Assembly: GCA_022486705.1 (NCBI GenBank)
Contig: JAKVKC010000009.1
Location: forward strand, 16,680 to 80,679
Direction of reading: 5' to 3'
Length of the DNA stretch: 64,000 nucleotides
Source: Solobacterium sp.
GTDB taxonomy: Bacteria > Bacillota_I > Bacilli_A > Erysipelotrichales > Erysipelotrichaceae
The position numbers were made by a program, and so were the translations under genes. Positions 17,667 to 26,356 of the stretch are shown piece after piece. The notes below the pieces were generated by a model. That model was given only the letters and a program-made list of their open reading frames with translations, was not told where the DNA came from and ran no database searches. Position 1 is the stretch's first letter. Each line of letters begins with the position of its first letter.

Positions 17667-18146
17667 ATGAATGACAATGATAAGATCAATGTCTTTCGGG
17701 AGGAATGCCATCGCTACCTGGATTTTCAGGAACATATCGACAATATCAACGGCCGCCTGAAAGTGCTGAAGGTCAAGATGGAGAATGTCCATTCCCCATC
17801 CTTAGAGAAAATAGGCTCCAGCCCATCGCATCATGAAAAAGACATGATTGCTTTGATCGAGCAGAAGAATCGTCTGGAGGACAGAAAGGCATACTATCAA
17901 TCCCGCATGGATTGGATCGTAGATACGATCGAACTGATGCCCTCGCCTGCCTATAAAGCCTTGGTGTGGATGACATTTGTGAAAAGAGATTCTTTGGATT
18001 CTGTATCGCGCTTCTATGATGTAAGGCCAAGTCATATGAATAAGATGCGCCGGAAGTTCCTGCTGTATGTACTGACGGATGATAAGATCGATGAATTGGA
18101 CCGTATGCAGCAGAGAGAATACGCCTACAGATATTTAGGCATGTAA
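17667..18146 (+). CDS. DUF1492/ArpU-like phage regulatory protein
   Basis: A 159-residue protein. The layout is that of small phage transcription regulators such as DUF1492/ArpU/RinA: an N-terminal coiled coil, a Ser/Pro-rich break (SPSLEKIGSSPSHHEKD), a second coiled coil, then a C-terminal helix-turn-helix-like region (RDSLDSVSRFYDVRPSHMNKMRRKFL). Such proteins activate late genes in phages of Firmicutes. The ATG at 17667 is preferred, with AGGTGAG upstream overlapping the end of the previous gene; an earlier in-frame start lies wholly inside that gene. The stop is 17 bases before the response regulator. Assignment by layout only. Confidence 0.6.
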   Translation: MNDNDKINVFREECHRYLDFQEHIDNINGRLKVLKVKMENVHSPSLEKIGSSPSHHEKDMIALIEQKNRLEDRKAYYQSRMDWIVDTIELMPSPAYKALVWMTFVKRDSLDSVSRFYDVRPSHMNKMRRKFLLYVLTDDKIDELDRMQQREYAYRYLGM

Positions 18147-18163
18147 GAAAGAAAGGCAGCACT

Positions 18164-18832
18164 GTGTATAAGATCCTGATCGTAGAAGATGACCGTGTCA
18201 TCGGCGAACAATTGGAAAAACAGCTTCGGGAGTGGGGATATGCTGCCGAGAGAGCCAGTGATTTTCAGAAGATCATGGAAGAATTTCAGGATCTTCAGCC
18301 GTCTCTTGTGCTGCTCGATATCAAGCTTCCCTTTTATAATGGCTTTCATTGGTGCGCCAAGATCCGGGAGACTTCGCATGTTCCGGTGATCTTTATATCC
18401 AGTGCGTCTGACAGTATGAATATTGTCATGGCCATGAATATGGGCGGGGATGACTTCATTGCCAAGCCTTTTGATATGAATGTGCTGATTGCCAAGATCC
18501 AGGCATTGCTGCGGCGGACATATGACATGTCTTCCCCCGCCAATCTGCTGACGTATCAGGGCGTGACACTGGATCTGAATGCTTCTTCTGTGAGCTATGA
18601 AGGCCAGCAGAAGGACCTGACCAAGAATGAATATCGCATCCTGCAGGTCCTGATGGAGAACCAGGGACACATAATCTCACGGGAAGCTCTGATGCAGAGA
18701 CTGTGGGAGACCAATGAATTTATTGATGACAATACACTGACGGTCAATATGACGCGCCTGCGCCATACCTTGGAAGAACTTGGCCTCAAAGACTTTATCA
18801 TTACCAGAAAGGGATCAGGCTACCAGATATGA
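18164..18832 (+). CDS. bceR: OmpR-family response regulator, BceR type
   Basis: A 222-residue response regulator. The receiver domain starts YKILIVEDDRVIGEQLEKQL; the phosphorylated aspartate is D52 in LVLLDIKLP. A winged-helix DNA-binding domain occupies about residues 130-222 (LTKNEYRILQVLMENQGHIISREALMQRLW). It pairs with the overlapping sensor kinase and likely activates the adjacent ABC transporter in response to cell-wall antibiotics, as in BceRS-BceAB modules. The start is GTG. Its stop overlaps the kinase ATG. Confidence 0.92.
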   Translation: MYKILIVEDDRVIGEQLEKQLREWGYAAERASDFQKIMEEFQDLQPSLVLLDIKLPFYNGFHWCAKIRETSHVPVIFISSASDSMNIVMAMNMGGDDFIAKPFDMNVLIAKIQALLRRTYDMSSPANLLTYQGVTLDLNASSVSYEGQQKDLTKNEYRILQVLMENQGHIISREALMQRLWETNEFIDDNTLTVNMTRLRHTLEELGLKDFIITRKGSGYQI

Positions 18833-19797
18833 TCTTCGGTTATCTGCGGAAACATCTGCCGGTGATCCTGTTTTCATTATTCACGGTTGGTACTTTCCTG
18901 ATCGTAGCTGTTCTATATGCGCAGCTGCGTCCGGCGGTGATGTATGCTTCGCTCATTGTTCTGATCGTTGGTGCTCTTCTGCTGTGCTTCGGCTATCCGC
19001 GCTACCGCACCAGGATCCAGTATCTGAAAGAACTGAATGCAAGCATGGATATTGAAGGATGCAGTGAGCATCTCAGAGAATCCAATGATATGGAAATATC
19101 CATGTATCAGGATCTGCTGCATTCCTTAGCGGTGAACTATCGGCAGTATGTAACGAAAGAAGAAGAAAAGTACCGCGACCGCAGCGATTACTTTGCCATG
19201 TGGGCGCATCAGATCAAGACACCGATCTCAGCCATGCATCTATTGATCGATGATCATGGCGACCCTGAGATCAAAGATCAGCTCTTCCGCATTGAAGAAT
19301 ATGTTTCGATTGTGATGCATTATCTGAAGACGGACGATATTACCAATGATTTTGTCCTGAGCGATTATGCTTTGGATCCAATCATTCAGGAAGCGGTGCG
19401 CCACTACAGCAGCCAGTTCATTCATAAAAAACTGAAACTGGATTACAGTCTGACGAACATGCATGTCGTAACGGATAAAAAATGGCTTCTCTTTGTCCTT
19501 GAACAGATCATTTCCAACAGCCTGAAATATACATCGCATGGCAGTATTCGCATCTATGCGGAAGATGGCAGTCTGATCATCGCCGATACCGGATGCGGGA
19601 TCTGTGCCGAAGATCTTGCCCGGGTAGGGGAAAAGGGATATACCGGATACAATGGTCGCATGGATGATCATGCCAGCGGGATCGGCCTGTATCTCTGCCG
19701 GCGCATCCTGAAGCAGCTTGGCCATACGATCCAGCTGAGATCGGAAGCTGGCAAAGGGACAGAAGTGATCTTAGGGCTGAACCTTACAAAACTGTAA
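18829..19797 (+). CDS. bceS: Intramembrane-sensing histidine kinase, BceS type
   Basis: A 322-residue kinase. Two membrane helices lie at about residues 8-30 and 40-62 with almost no extracellular loop, which is typical of intramembrane-sensing kinases that read the state of their ABC transporter. H127 is in the phosphoacceptor box MWAHQIKTPISAM; the N box is EQIISNSLKY, the G1 box IADTGCGI and the G2 box GIGLYL. ATGA overlap with the response regulator. Specificity is not visible, but the neighbouring permease indicates peptide antibiotic detoxification. Confidence 0.92.
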   Translation: MIFGYLRKHLPVILFSLFTVGTFLIVAVLYAQLRPAVMYASLIVLIVGALLLCFGYPRYRTRIQYLKELNASMDIEGCSEHLRESNDMEISMYQDLLHSLAVNYRQYVTKEEEKYRDRSDYFAMWAHQIKTPISAMHLLIDDHGDPEIKDQLFRIEEYVSIVMHYLKTDDITNDFVLSDYALDPIIQEAVRHYSSQFIHKKLKLDYSLTNMHVVTDKKWLLFVLEQIISNSLKYTSHGSIRIYAEDGSLIIADTGCGICAEDLARVGEKGYTGYNGRMDDHASGIGLYLCRRILKQLGHTIQLRSEAGKGTEVILGLNLTKL

Positions 19798-19818
19798 GAT
19801 TCGGCTTTCTTTTGTAAG
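19783..19818 (+). promoter_or_regulatory. Candidate BceR operator upstream of bceAB
   Basis: CTTACA and TGTAAG form an inverted repeat across the end of bceS (19783-19798). A second TGTAAG at 19813-19818 is exactly 20 bases after the first, about two helical turns, as expected for tandem OmpR-type binding. A possible -10 box TATTCT is at 19851. Inference. Confidence 0.5.
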
Positions 19819-19881
19819 ACAGTTCGATGGATGATCTTTTTGATCCGGATTATTCTAATAGCTGTCAGGAGGGTTTCAAAT

Positions 19882-20649
19882 ATGGAACTATTACAAGTCA
19901 ATAACTTACGGAAAGTATATGTCAGCCGCTTTGGTACAAACAAAGTACAGGCTCTGAGCAACGTTACCTTTTCCGTTGAAAAAGGAGAGTATTTAGCAAT
20001 TATGGGCGAAAGCGGTTCAGGCAAAACAACACTGCTGAACATTCTTGCCTCATTGGATAAGCCGACTTCAGGATCTGTCTTACTGAATGGCAAGAATACT
20101 ACTGCCATCAGCGAACGCGATATTTCAAAATACCGCCGTGACAACTTAGGCTTCGTTTTCCAGGATTTCAATCTGCTGGATACTTTCTCTATCCGGGACA
20201 ATATCTATCTGCCCCTGGTACTGAAGGGATGCCCGGAAGTGGAAATGGCACGTCGGCTGGCACCGATTGCCAAGCGCTTGGAGATCACGGAACTGCTGGA
20301 TAAATTCCCGTATGAAGTATCCGGCGGTCAGAAGCAGAGAGCTGCTGCAGCCCGTGCATTGATCACTTCACCGCAGCTTGTCTTAGCAGATGAGCCGACC
20401 GGTGCATTGGATTCCAGAGCGGCGGGTCATATTCTGAAGATCTTTGAAGAGATCAATAACGAAGGACAGACGATCGTCATGGTCACGCACAGTGCTCATG
20501 CGGCAAGCCACGCATCCCGTGTCCTGTTCATTAAGGATGGCGAAGTCTATCATCAGCTGTATCGTGCTGCTATGAGCGAAGAAGAATTCTATGAACGGAT
20601 CCAGTCGACACTGACCGTTGTTGCCAGAGGCGGTGAACTGAATGCATAA
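19882..20649 (+). CDS. bceA: ABC transporter ATPase, BceA type
   Basis: A 255-residue ABC ATPase of the MacB/BceA class. Walker A is GESGSGKTT, the Q-loop region FVFQDFNLLD, signature SGGQKQR, and Walker B LVLADEPTGALDS. It energises the BceB permease, which frees lipid-carrier targets from bacitracin-like antibiotics. The ATG at 19882 follows AGGAGGG; an upstream in-frame start has no ribosome site. The permease gene overlaps its last bases. Confidence 0.94.
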   Translation: MELLQVNNLRKVYVSRFGTNKVQALSNVTFSVEKGEYLAIMGESGSGKTTLLNILASLDKPTSGSVLLNGKNTTAISERDISKYRRDNLGFVFQDFNLLDTFSIRDNIYLPLVLKGCPEVEMARRLAPIAKRLEITELLDKFPYEVSGGQKQRAAAARALITSPQLVLADEPTGALDSRAAGHILKIFEEINNEGQTIVMVTHSAHAASHASRVLFIKDGEVYHQLYRAAMSEEEFYERIQSTLTVVARGGELNA

Positions 20650-22597
20650 GCTTTCTCTTTACGCAAAGCTGGCATGCACAAATATCAAAGCAAACTATCG
20701 CCTGTACGTTCCTTATCTTTTAGCCAGCTCCGGCATGATCATGATGTATTACATCATTCTGATGCTGGCGATGGATCCCGGCATGAACAACGGCAATCTG
20801 TCGGCTGCTCTGGGCTCCGGCTCATGGATCGTCGGTCTGTTTGCGGTCAGCTTTATCCTTTATATCAACAGCTTCTTAATGAAGCGGCGTACGAAGGAAT
20901 TCGGTCTGTACAATGTACTTGGCATGGATAAGCCGCAGATCGCCTGTGTTGTATTTATTGAAACCGCCTTTGCTTTTCTGATCGCTGTCCTCGGCGGCAT
21001 TCTGCTTGGTACGGTATTCTCCAAACTGATGCAGCTGCTGCTTCTGCGGATGATCAAATACGGCGGCGATATTACGATGCAGCTGAGCCTGAAACCAGTT
21101 CTGGATACAGTCTGCTTATTTGCCGTGATCTATTTCCTTGCCTATCTTTCGACTCTGAAGACGATCTATCAGACAAAGCCAGTGGATCTGATGTCTTCCA
21201 GCAATGCTGGTGAGAAAGCGCCGAAAGCAAATTGGGCCATGGCCATTATCGGTGCTGCTGTTCTGATTGCTGGGTATTGGCTGGCACAGTATGTAAAGAA
21301 TCCGACAGAGGCATTGACGTATTTCTTTATTGCCGTTGCCTTAGTCATGATCGGTACATTCTTCTTATTTACTTCCTGTTCGGTAGCGGTACTGAAACTG
21401 CTGCAGAAGAATAAGAAGTACTATTACAAGAAAAATCATTTCATCAATGTTTCCGGCATGATGTACCGCATGAAGCAGAATGCCAAGGGACTTGCCCAGA
21501 TCTGCATTCTTTCATGCATGGTGCTGGTCACGATCTCGATGACGATCTCGCTGTATGTCAATACAGAAAATATTGTTAAGACTTCATTTACCAAAGATGT
21601 TGAGATCTCAGCTTACGTTGACTCCCAGACAGATCAGGCAAAGGTGACAGATGAATTGGCATCTTATACAGATCTAGCAAGAGAGAACGAAACTATTTAT
21701 GTCAAGGGAGGCACATTGCTTTCTGCTGACAGTGTCGGTCTTCTGGATCTGCCGGACCATGTTTCTTCAGTTTCTGTACAGATTCTTTCGATTGCTTCTT
21801 ACAACGAGCAGACAGGGCGCAATATTGTGCTGAATGGCGATGAGATCGCTGCTTACTGTTCTGCCAATGGACAGATCGGCGATGCTCTGAAGATCAATCA
21901 GAACAGCTATCATGTCAAAGAAGAGATCTTATCGAATCCGGATGCTTTTGCAGAGTCAGCGATTGGAAACGATGAACAGCTGTCTGTATATATCTACTGC
22001 AATGATCCATATGCGATGACGGATACAGTGCAGAATGCCAAAGGAAAACCGACCCTGGTGCTCCATGATGACTTTGATACCTCTGCTTCAGATCAAGAGC
22101 AGCAGAAATTCTGCGACAGACTGAGCGATGAGTATTTCAATGCAGAACAGGGCGGCGAAGCACAGTGCTATTCTTCTTTCCGCACCGAAGCATATACGCT
22201 GATCGGATCGCTGCTGTTCGTCGGTGTCTTCTTAGGAACACTGTTCCTGATTGCGACGGTTCTGATCATCTACTATAAGCAGGTATCTGAAGGATATGAG
22301 GATCGCCATCGCTATGAGATCCTGCAGCAGGTCGGCCTGTCCAAAGCAGAAGTCAAAAAGTCGATCAATTCTCAAGTGCTGACTGTATTCTTCATGCCAT
22401 TGGGCGTTGCTATGCTGCATATCTGCTTTGCCTTCCATATCGTGTATGAACTGATGAGGGCCTTCGGCTTATCCGATACATCGCTGTATCTGAAATATCT
22501 GCTGCTTACTGCCGGAGCGTTTGCAATCATCTACATGCTTGTCTATTTTGTGACATCCAAAGTGTATTATCATATTGTTGAAAATAAGAATGCATAA
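20642..22597 (+). CDS. bceB: ABC transporter permease, BceB type (FtsX family)
   Basis: A 651-residue permease with ten membrane helices: one, then three, then two pairs in the first 310 residues, a large extracellular domain of about 200 residues between helices 7 and 8 (about 310-520), and three final helices. This layout is diagnostic for BceB-type peptide detoxification permeases. FtsX-like patterns (INSFLMKRRTKEFGLYNVLGM) are at the first coupling region. It both removes antimicrobial peptides from their target and signals to BceS. The start overlaps the end of the ATPase gene. Confidence 0.93.
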   Translation: MHKLSLYAKLACTNIKANYRLYVPYLLASSGMIMMYYIILMLAMDPGMNNGNLSAALGSGSWIVGLFAVSFILYINSFLMKRRTKEFGLYNVLGMDKPQIACVVFIETAFAFLIAVLGGILLGTVFSKLMQLLLLRMIKYGGDITMQLSLKPVLDTVCLFAVIYFLAYLSTLKTIYQTKPVDLMSSSNAGEKAPKANWAMAIIGAAVLIAGYWLAQYVKNPTEALTYFFIAVALVMIGTFFLFTSCSVAVLKLLQKNKKYYYKKNHFINVSGMMYRMKQNAKGLAQICILSCMVLVTISMTISLYVNTENIVKTSFTKDVEISAYVDSQTDQAKVTDELASYTDLARENETIYVKGGTLLSADSVGLLDLPDHVSSVSVQILSIASYNEQTGRNIVLNGDEIAAYCSANGQIGDALKINQNSYHVKEEILSNPDAFAESAIGNDEQLSVYIYCNDPYAMTDTVQNAKGKPTLVLHDDFDTSASDQEQQKFCDRLSDEYFNAEQGGEAQCYSSFRTEAYTLIGSLLFVGVFLGTLFLIATVLIIYYKQVSEGYEDRHRYEILQQVGLSKAEVKKSINSQVLTVFFMPLGVAMLHICFAFHIVYELMRAFGLSDTSLYLKYLLLTAGAFAIIYMLVYFVTSKVYYHIVENKNA

Positions 22598-22602
22598 GAA
22601 AA

Positions 22603-22639
22603 GGAATTCTGGAGCGATCTCCAGGATTCCATTTTTTTT
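22603..22639. terminator. Terminator between bceB and the glutamine synthetase gene
   Basis: GGAATTCTGGAG pairs with CTCCAGGATTCC (near perfect) around CGAT, followed by eight T; AAAA on the other side allows use from the minus strand. Confidence 0.9.
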
Positions 22640-24734
22640 AGATATTGAACAGCATTTCTTCATACAGAGGCATGTGATAGAACTGCCTTGAAGCAATCTC
22701 TTCATAGCGGTCGATATACTTCCGCAGGACTTCCATCTGCGGTGCAACGGTATAATAGATCTTCTTCCCTGTTTCAAAGTCATCTTCCGAAGAATTGGCT
22801 TCTTTCCATAGCACGGTCATTTTCTCAGTCGCTGCATAGACATTGTCGATCAGTTCTGACAGCTGGCTCATTCTCTTAGATAAGAACTTCGGTGCATCTT
22901 TGCCGCCGTTCTTGGCAGCTTCGCCATAGAAGTTATATTCTGCACTCATGGCCGGTAAGACATCTTTTCTGCACATTTCAATCAATGTACGTACTTCGAT
23001 ATCCATGGTACGGTCATACTGCTCTTCCATGATCTTGCGGTTGGCTTCCAATTCTTTTTCGGTATAGACGCCTAAGGAAGTAAACAGATCAATGACCTTC
23101 TTATCTTTCAGTATTTCGACGGATTCGATAAAGGATGGCACATTCGGCAGGCCTCTGCGCTTGGCTTCTTTGACCCAAGCTTCACTGTAGCCATCGCCAG
23201 AGAACAGGATGCGCTTATGTTCATGGATCAGATTGCGGCAGATCTCCAATGCTTTTTCTCTGACATCCTGCAGATACTTGATGCCGTCAAGCTGATCGGA
23301 GATGGCATTGAGCGACTGTGCCATGATGCAGTTGAGCACCGTATTGGCAAAAGAGGCTGACATCGAAGAACCAAGCATCCGGAATTCAAACTTATTGCCG
23401 GTAAAGGCGACCGGAGAAGTACGGTTGCGATCTGTATTGTCATGCGGAATATAAGAAAGTCCGGCGACTGGATTGAAGTCATCTTTATCTTCCGTCTTTC
23501 CTTTCTTCTGCGAAGGATGATCCTGATAGAGAGAATACAGAATATCTTCAATATAAGATCCTAGGAAGATCGAGATGATAGCTGGCGGAGCTTCCAAGGC
23601 ACCTAAGCGATGATCATTGCCAGTGCAGGAAGCGCTCATGCGCAGCAGTACTGGGTATTCATCCACTGCTTGGATAAAGGCACAGATGAAGGTCAGAAAG
23701 CGGATATTGTCGGCTGGCTTCTTGCCAGGATCGAACAGATTCTGTCCATTGTCTGTAATGATGGAGTAGTTATTATGCTTGCCGGATCCATTGATGCCAT
23801 TGAATGGCTTCTCATGGAGCAGGCATGCAAGCCCATGTTTCTCGGCTGTCTTGCGCAGAATATCCATGGTCACCTGATTCTGATCGACGGCAATGTTTCC
23901 CTTGCAGAAGATCGGGGCCAATTCAAACTGTGCCGGGGCAGCTTCGTTATGTTCTGTCTTGGCATAGATGCCGAGCTTCCAAAGCTGCTGATTGACGTCG
24001 GTCATAAAGGACTGGACTTTGGTCGGGATGGCTCCGAAGTAATGATCATCCAATTCCTGCCGCTTGGCTGCCGAAGCACCGAACAGTGTCCTGCCAGTCA
24101 GCTTTAAGTCCAAGCGCTGATCAAAGTATTTCCGATCGATCAGAAAGTATTCCTGTTCCAAGCCGACCGAGATGTTGCATGATTTGACTTCTTTGTCACC
24201 GAACAGGTTGACCAGTCTGGTCGCCGAAGTGCTCAGGACTTCCAAAGACTTTAAAAGAGGTTCTTTTTTGTCCAATGCTTCGCCATTGTAAGAAACAAAG
24301 ATGGTAGGAATGCATAGGACATTCTCCTTGATAAAGACAGGGGAAGTGACATCCCAATAGGTATACCCTCTGGCTTCAAAGGTAGCTCTCAATCCGCCCG
24401 ATGGAAAACTTGACGCATCCGGCTCTCCCTTGATCAGCATCTTCCCGGAAAAACGGGCAATCGGTTCTCCCTGCTCATCCGGCTCTAAGAAGGCATCATG
24501 CTTTTCAGCAGTGCCCCCGGTCATTGGCTGGAACCAATGGGTAAAGTGCGTGACGCCCTGTTCCATGGCCCATCTCTTCATGGCATGTGCTATCGCATCT
24601 GCTGTCGGACGATCCAAGGTGCCCTCATTTGCGACTGTTTTCTCCCAGGAATCATAGACTGGGCCCGGAAGCCTGTCTTTCATCTCGTCTTCATTGAAGA
24701 CCAGTGATCCAAAACCTTCATACGGTGTAGGCAT
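22638..24734 (-). CDS. glnN: Glutamine synthetase, type III
   Basis: A 698-residue GSIII, the large form of glutamine synthetase found in Bacteroides, cyanobacteria and some Firmicutes; it makes glutamine from glutamate, ammonia and ATP. Visible family features are the N-terminal FGSLVFNE, THFTHWFQPMTG, the glutamate-binding region VGLEQEYFLID, EVNQ-like MTDVNQQLWKLGI, and the ATP/ammonia region HEKPFNGINGSGKHNN. The length matches GSIII (about 700), not GSI (about 450). GGAGATG lies before the ATG. Monocistronic, with its own promoter. Confidence 0.96.
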   Translation of the reverse strand: MPTPYEGFGSLVFNEDEMKDRLPGPVYDSWEKTVANEGTLDRPTADAIAHAMKRWAMEQGVTHFTHWFQPMTGGTAEKHDAFLEPDEQGEPIARFSGKMLIKGEPDASSFPSGGLRATFEARGYTYWDVTSPVFIKENVLCIPTIFVSYNGEALDKKEPLLKSLEVLSTSATRLVNLFGDKEVKSCNISVGLEQEYFLIDRKYFDQRLDLKLTGRTLFGASAAKRQELDDHYFGAIPTKVQSFMTDVNQQLWKLGIYAKTEHNEAAPAQFELAPIFCKGNIAVDQNQVTMDILRKTAEKHGLACLLHEKPFNGINGSGKHNNYSIITDNGQNLFDPGKKPADNIRFLTFICAFIQAVDEYPVLLRMSASCTGNDHRLGALEAPPAIISIFLGSYIEDILYSLYQDHPSQKKGKTEDKDDFNPVAGLSYIPHDNTDRNRTSPVAFTGNKFEFRMLGSSMSASFANTVLNCIMAQSLNAISDQLDGIKYLQDVREKALEICRNLIHEHKRILFSGDGYSEAWVKEAKRRGLPNVPSFIESVEILKDKKVIDLFTSLGVYTEKELEANRKIMEEQYDRTMDIEVRTLIEMCRKDVLPAMSAEYNFYGEAAKNGGKDAPKFLSKRMSQLSELIDNVYAATEKMTVLWKEANSSEDDFETGKKIYYTVAPQMEVLRKYIDRYEEIASRQFYHMPLYEEMLFNI

Positions 24735-24759
24735 TGAACATCTCCTTTTCTTTTTGAAA

Positions 24760-24788
24760 ACTGTATTTCAATTCTTCTGTTACGTCAA
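24760..24788 (-). promoter_or_regulatory. Glutamine synthetase promoter
   Basis: Minus strand TTGACG and TACAGT separated by 17 bases. The -10 region lies within one arm of a 13-bp inverted repeat (24762-24774). Confidence 0.75.
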
Positions 24789-24909
24789 TTGAAAAAGGAG
24801 AAAAAACAGAAAAAATTGGATTTATTTTGCGATTTTACAAAAAAAGAATGAAAAACAGTTAAAATTTACGGAATATTTTTGAAAAATACAAGAATGGAAT
24901 TGAAATACA
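24762..24909. repeat. Spaced 13-bp inverted repeat upstream of glnN
   Basis: TGTATTTCAATTC at 24762-24774 and its exact reverse complement GAATTGAAATACA at 24897-24909 are 122 bases apart. The first arm covers the -10 box of the glnN promoter. Possible paired operator; the region is AT-rich, so chance is not excluded. Confidence 0.5.
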
Positions 24910-24956
24910 TTGTTTTTTGAACAGAATTCTGCTGTTTCTCAGTATCAAGATCTCAC

Positions 24957-24980
24957 AAAAAAAACAGGATCTCTCCTGTT
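24957..24980 (-). terminator. Intrinsic terminator of the Nfu-like gene
   Basis: Minus strand AACAGGA-GAGA-TCCTGTT followed by a T-run; the hairpin overlaps the stop codon by two bases. Confidence 0.88.
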
Positions 24981-25422
24981 AGATCTTTTCATACCCGTAA
25001 GGGTTGGCTTCCAGCATCTGCACTTTGTGCACTTCCGGAACTTCGTCGATCAGGATCGCCTGAATGCCATCCGTCAGGGTCGCATCAATTGCCATGCATC
25101 CGGCACATGCGCCCAGCATGGATACGGTCACAATGCCGTCTTTATAATCAATTAACTGCACGTCGCCGCCATCTGCCTGAATATACGGACGGATCTTGTT
25201 CAGGGTATGCTGGATGCGATCCATCAGATCCTGACGTTCCAATGTACCTTCCGCATTCTGCAGTGCATTCAGCGTTTCGGGATCTTTGACTTCCTGGCTC
25301 TGCTGAATCGATGCTGCTTCAGCTTCTTTTTTGACTGGCTGTGCGGGAGCAGGGATCTCATGCTCCTTGATTGTTTCATCTATTTCCTGATTGATCTTTT
25401 TTTCTTCTTCGTCTCTATTCAT
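24979..25422 (-). CDS. NifU C-terminal domain (Nfu-type) iron-sulfur scaffold
   Basis: A 147-residue protein. The first 55 residues are a charged, low-complexity extension rich in Glu, Lys, Gln and Pro. Residues about 65-145 are an Nfu domain: IRPYIQADGGDVQLIDYKDGIVTVSMLGACAGC with the cluster-binding C106 and C109. Such proteins carry [4Fe-4S] clusters to target enzymes. The N-terminal extension is longer than in YutI-type proteins (about 110 residues). The ATG follows GAGGAAAT. The Rnf complex and radical SAM protein in this window are possible clients, by inference only. Confidence 0.88.
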   Translation of the reverse strand: MNRDEEEKKINQEIDETIKEHEIPAPAQPVKKEAEAASIQQSQEVKDPETLNALQNAEGTLERQDLMDRIQHTLNKIRPYIQADGGDVQLIDYKDGIVTVSMLGACAGCMAIDATLTDGIQAILIDEVPEVHKVQMLEANPYGYEKI

Positions 25423-25434
25423 ATTTCCTCGGTC

Positions 25435-25896
25435 CTATAAATACCAATGGAAGCACAGGGCAACAGCACATCCTAGGATCATGCCGCCGATGACCTCTTT
25501 CCATTTATGGCCAAGTACATCTTTCAGCTTAATGGAATAAATCGGATCATTGAAGTCTTCCGGGTGATCTTCCTGCAGATCTTTGACTAATTGTCGCGTA
25601 ACTTTAGCATTTTGTCCACTATAATACCTCACGTTTGCTGCATCATAGATCACGATGCAGGCAACCGTCAGCGTGACCGCAAACAGCGGGGAAGAAAATC
25701 TCTCCTGCAGACCGACAGATAAGGCCAGAGCAGACACCATGGCAGAATGAGAAGATGGAAATCCGCCGGCATCCTTGACACGGGCAGGCTGCCATTTATG
25801 TCCAATAAAGAAATAATAGATTACTGGCTTCAATACCTGTGCAAGTGTTGCGGACAATAAAGAAGACCAGAATATATACATCGTTTTCAATCCCAT
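25435..25896 (-). CDS. Divergent PAP2 family membrane protein (DUF212/YuiD)
   Basis: A 153-residue membrane protein of the DUF212/YuiD family, a diverged acid phosphatase/vanadium haloperoxidase fold. The motifs are AQVLKPV, the KDAGGFPSSHSAMVSAL stretch holding the phosphatase-like SxxxS/H region, and IVIYDAANVRYYSG, then GHKWKEVIGG. Four helices. Function unknown. The start MGLKTMYIF at 25896 is chosen because GGAGAAAAATAACT immediately precedes it; an upstream extension of 24 codons lies across the divergent promoter. Confidence 0.88.
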   Translation of the reverse strand: MGLKTMYIFWSSLLSATLAQVLKPVIYYFFIGHKWQPARVKDAGGFPSSHSAMVSALALSVGLQERFSSPLFAVTLTVACIVIYDAANVRYYSGQNAKVTRQLVKDLQEDHPEDFNDPIYSIKLKDVLGHKWKEVIGGMILGCAVALCFHWYL

Positions 25897-25916
25897 AGTT
25901 ATTTTTCTCCGAGTAA

Positions 25917-25922
25917 AGTATA
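25917..25922 (-). promoter_or_regulatory. -10 box of the YuiD-like gene
   Basis: TATACT on the minus strand. The predicted start at about 25910 is the first base of the GGAG ribosome site, giving a 14-base leader. Confidence 0.5.
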
Positions 25923-25942
25923 ACACGTCCATAGAAATTCCG

Positions 25943-25951
25943 TGGTATACT
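25943..25951 (+). promoter_or_regulatory. Extended -10 promoter of the S1-domain gene
   Basis: TGG followed by TATACT; start predicted near 25958, just before CCGGAGAA. It is divergent from the YuiD-like promoter 21 bases away. Confidence 0.55.
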
Positions 25952-25972
25952 GAATCCGGAGAATTCATAACA

Positions 25973-26356
25973 ATGAGCTATCAGATTGGGCAGATCGTTG
26001 AAGGAAAAATAACCGGCATACAGCCATATGGAGCATTTGTCAGTTTAGATAAGCATACCAGCGGACTGATCCATATTTCCGAGATCTCCGATGGCTTTAT
26101 CAGAGATATCAATTCATTTGTAAAAGTCGGTGATACGGTAAAAGCAAAGATCATCGATTTTGACAATACAACGAACCAGGCAAGGCTTTCTATCAAAGCA
26201 TTGAATCATAGCCGGGTGCGCAACAGAAGGAAACAGACGCCGCTGATCAAGGCATCGCTGCCTTCCATGAAGATTGGTTTTCAATCCATTGCTTCACATA
26301 TGGATCAATGGATTGCAGATGCAAAAGGAGAGATATTACATGACAATGAAATTTGA
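25973..26356 (+). CDS. S1-domain RNA-binding protein (YugI/general stress protein 13-like)
   Basis: A 127-residue protein. An S1 domain fills residues 1-72 (YQIGQIVEGKITGIQPYGAFVSLDKHTSGLIHISEIS...VKVGDTVKAKIIDFD). The C-terminal tail is basic and ends with a short helical segment. Members of this group (YugI, CvfD) bind RNA or ribosomes and influence translation and stress responses. The last 17 bases overlap the pgi gene, so the two are probably cotranscribed and coupled. Confidence 0.88.
   Translation: MSYQIGQIVEGKITGIQPYGAFVSLDKHTSGLIHISEISDGFIRDINSFVKVGDTVKAKIIDFDNTTNQARLSIKALNHSRVRNRRKQTPLIKASLPSMKIGFQSIASHMDQWIADAKGEILHDNEI

Noticed and set aside
17327..18146. Prophage fragment
   Set aside because: Two regulator-like genes only; no integrase, portal, terminase or att-like repeats in the surrounding sequence.
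24735..24960. GlnR/TnrA operator upstream of glutamine synthetase
   Set aside because: No match to TGTNA-N7-TNACA in the intergenic region.
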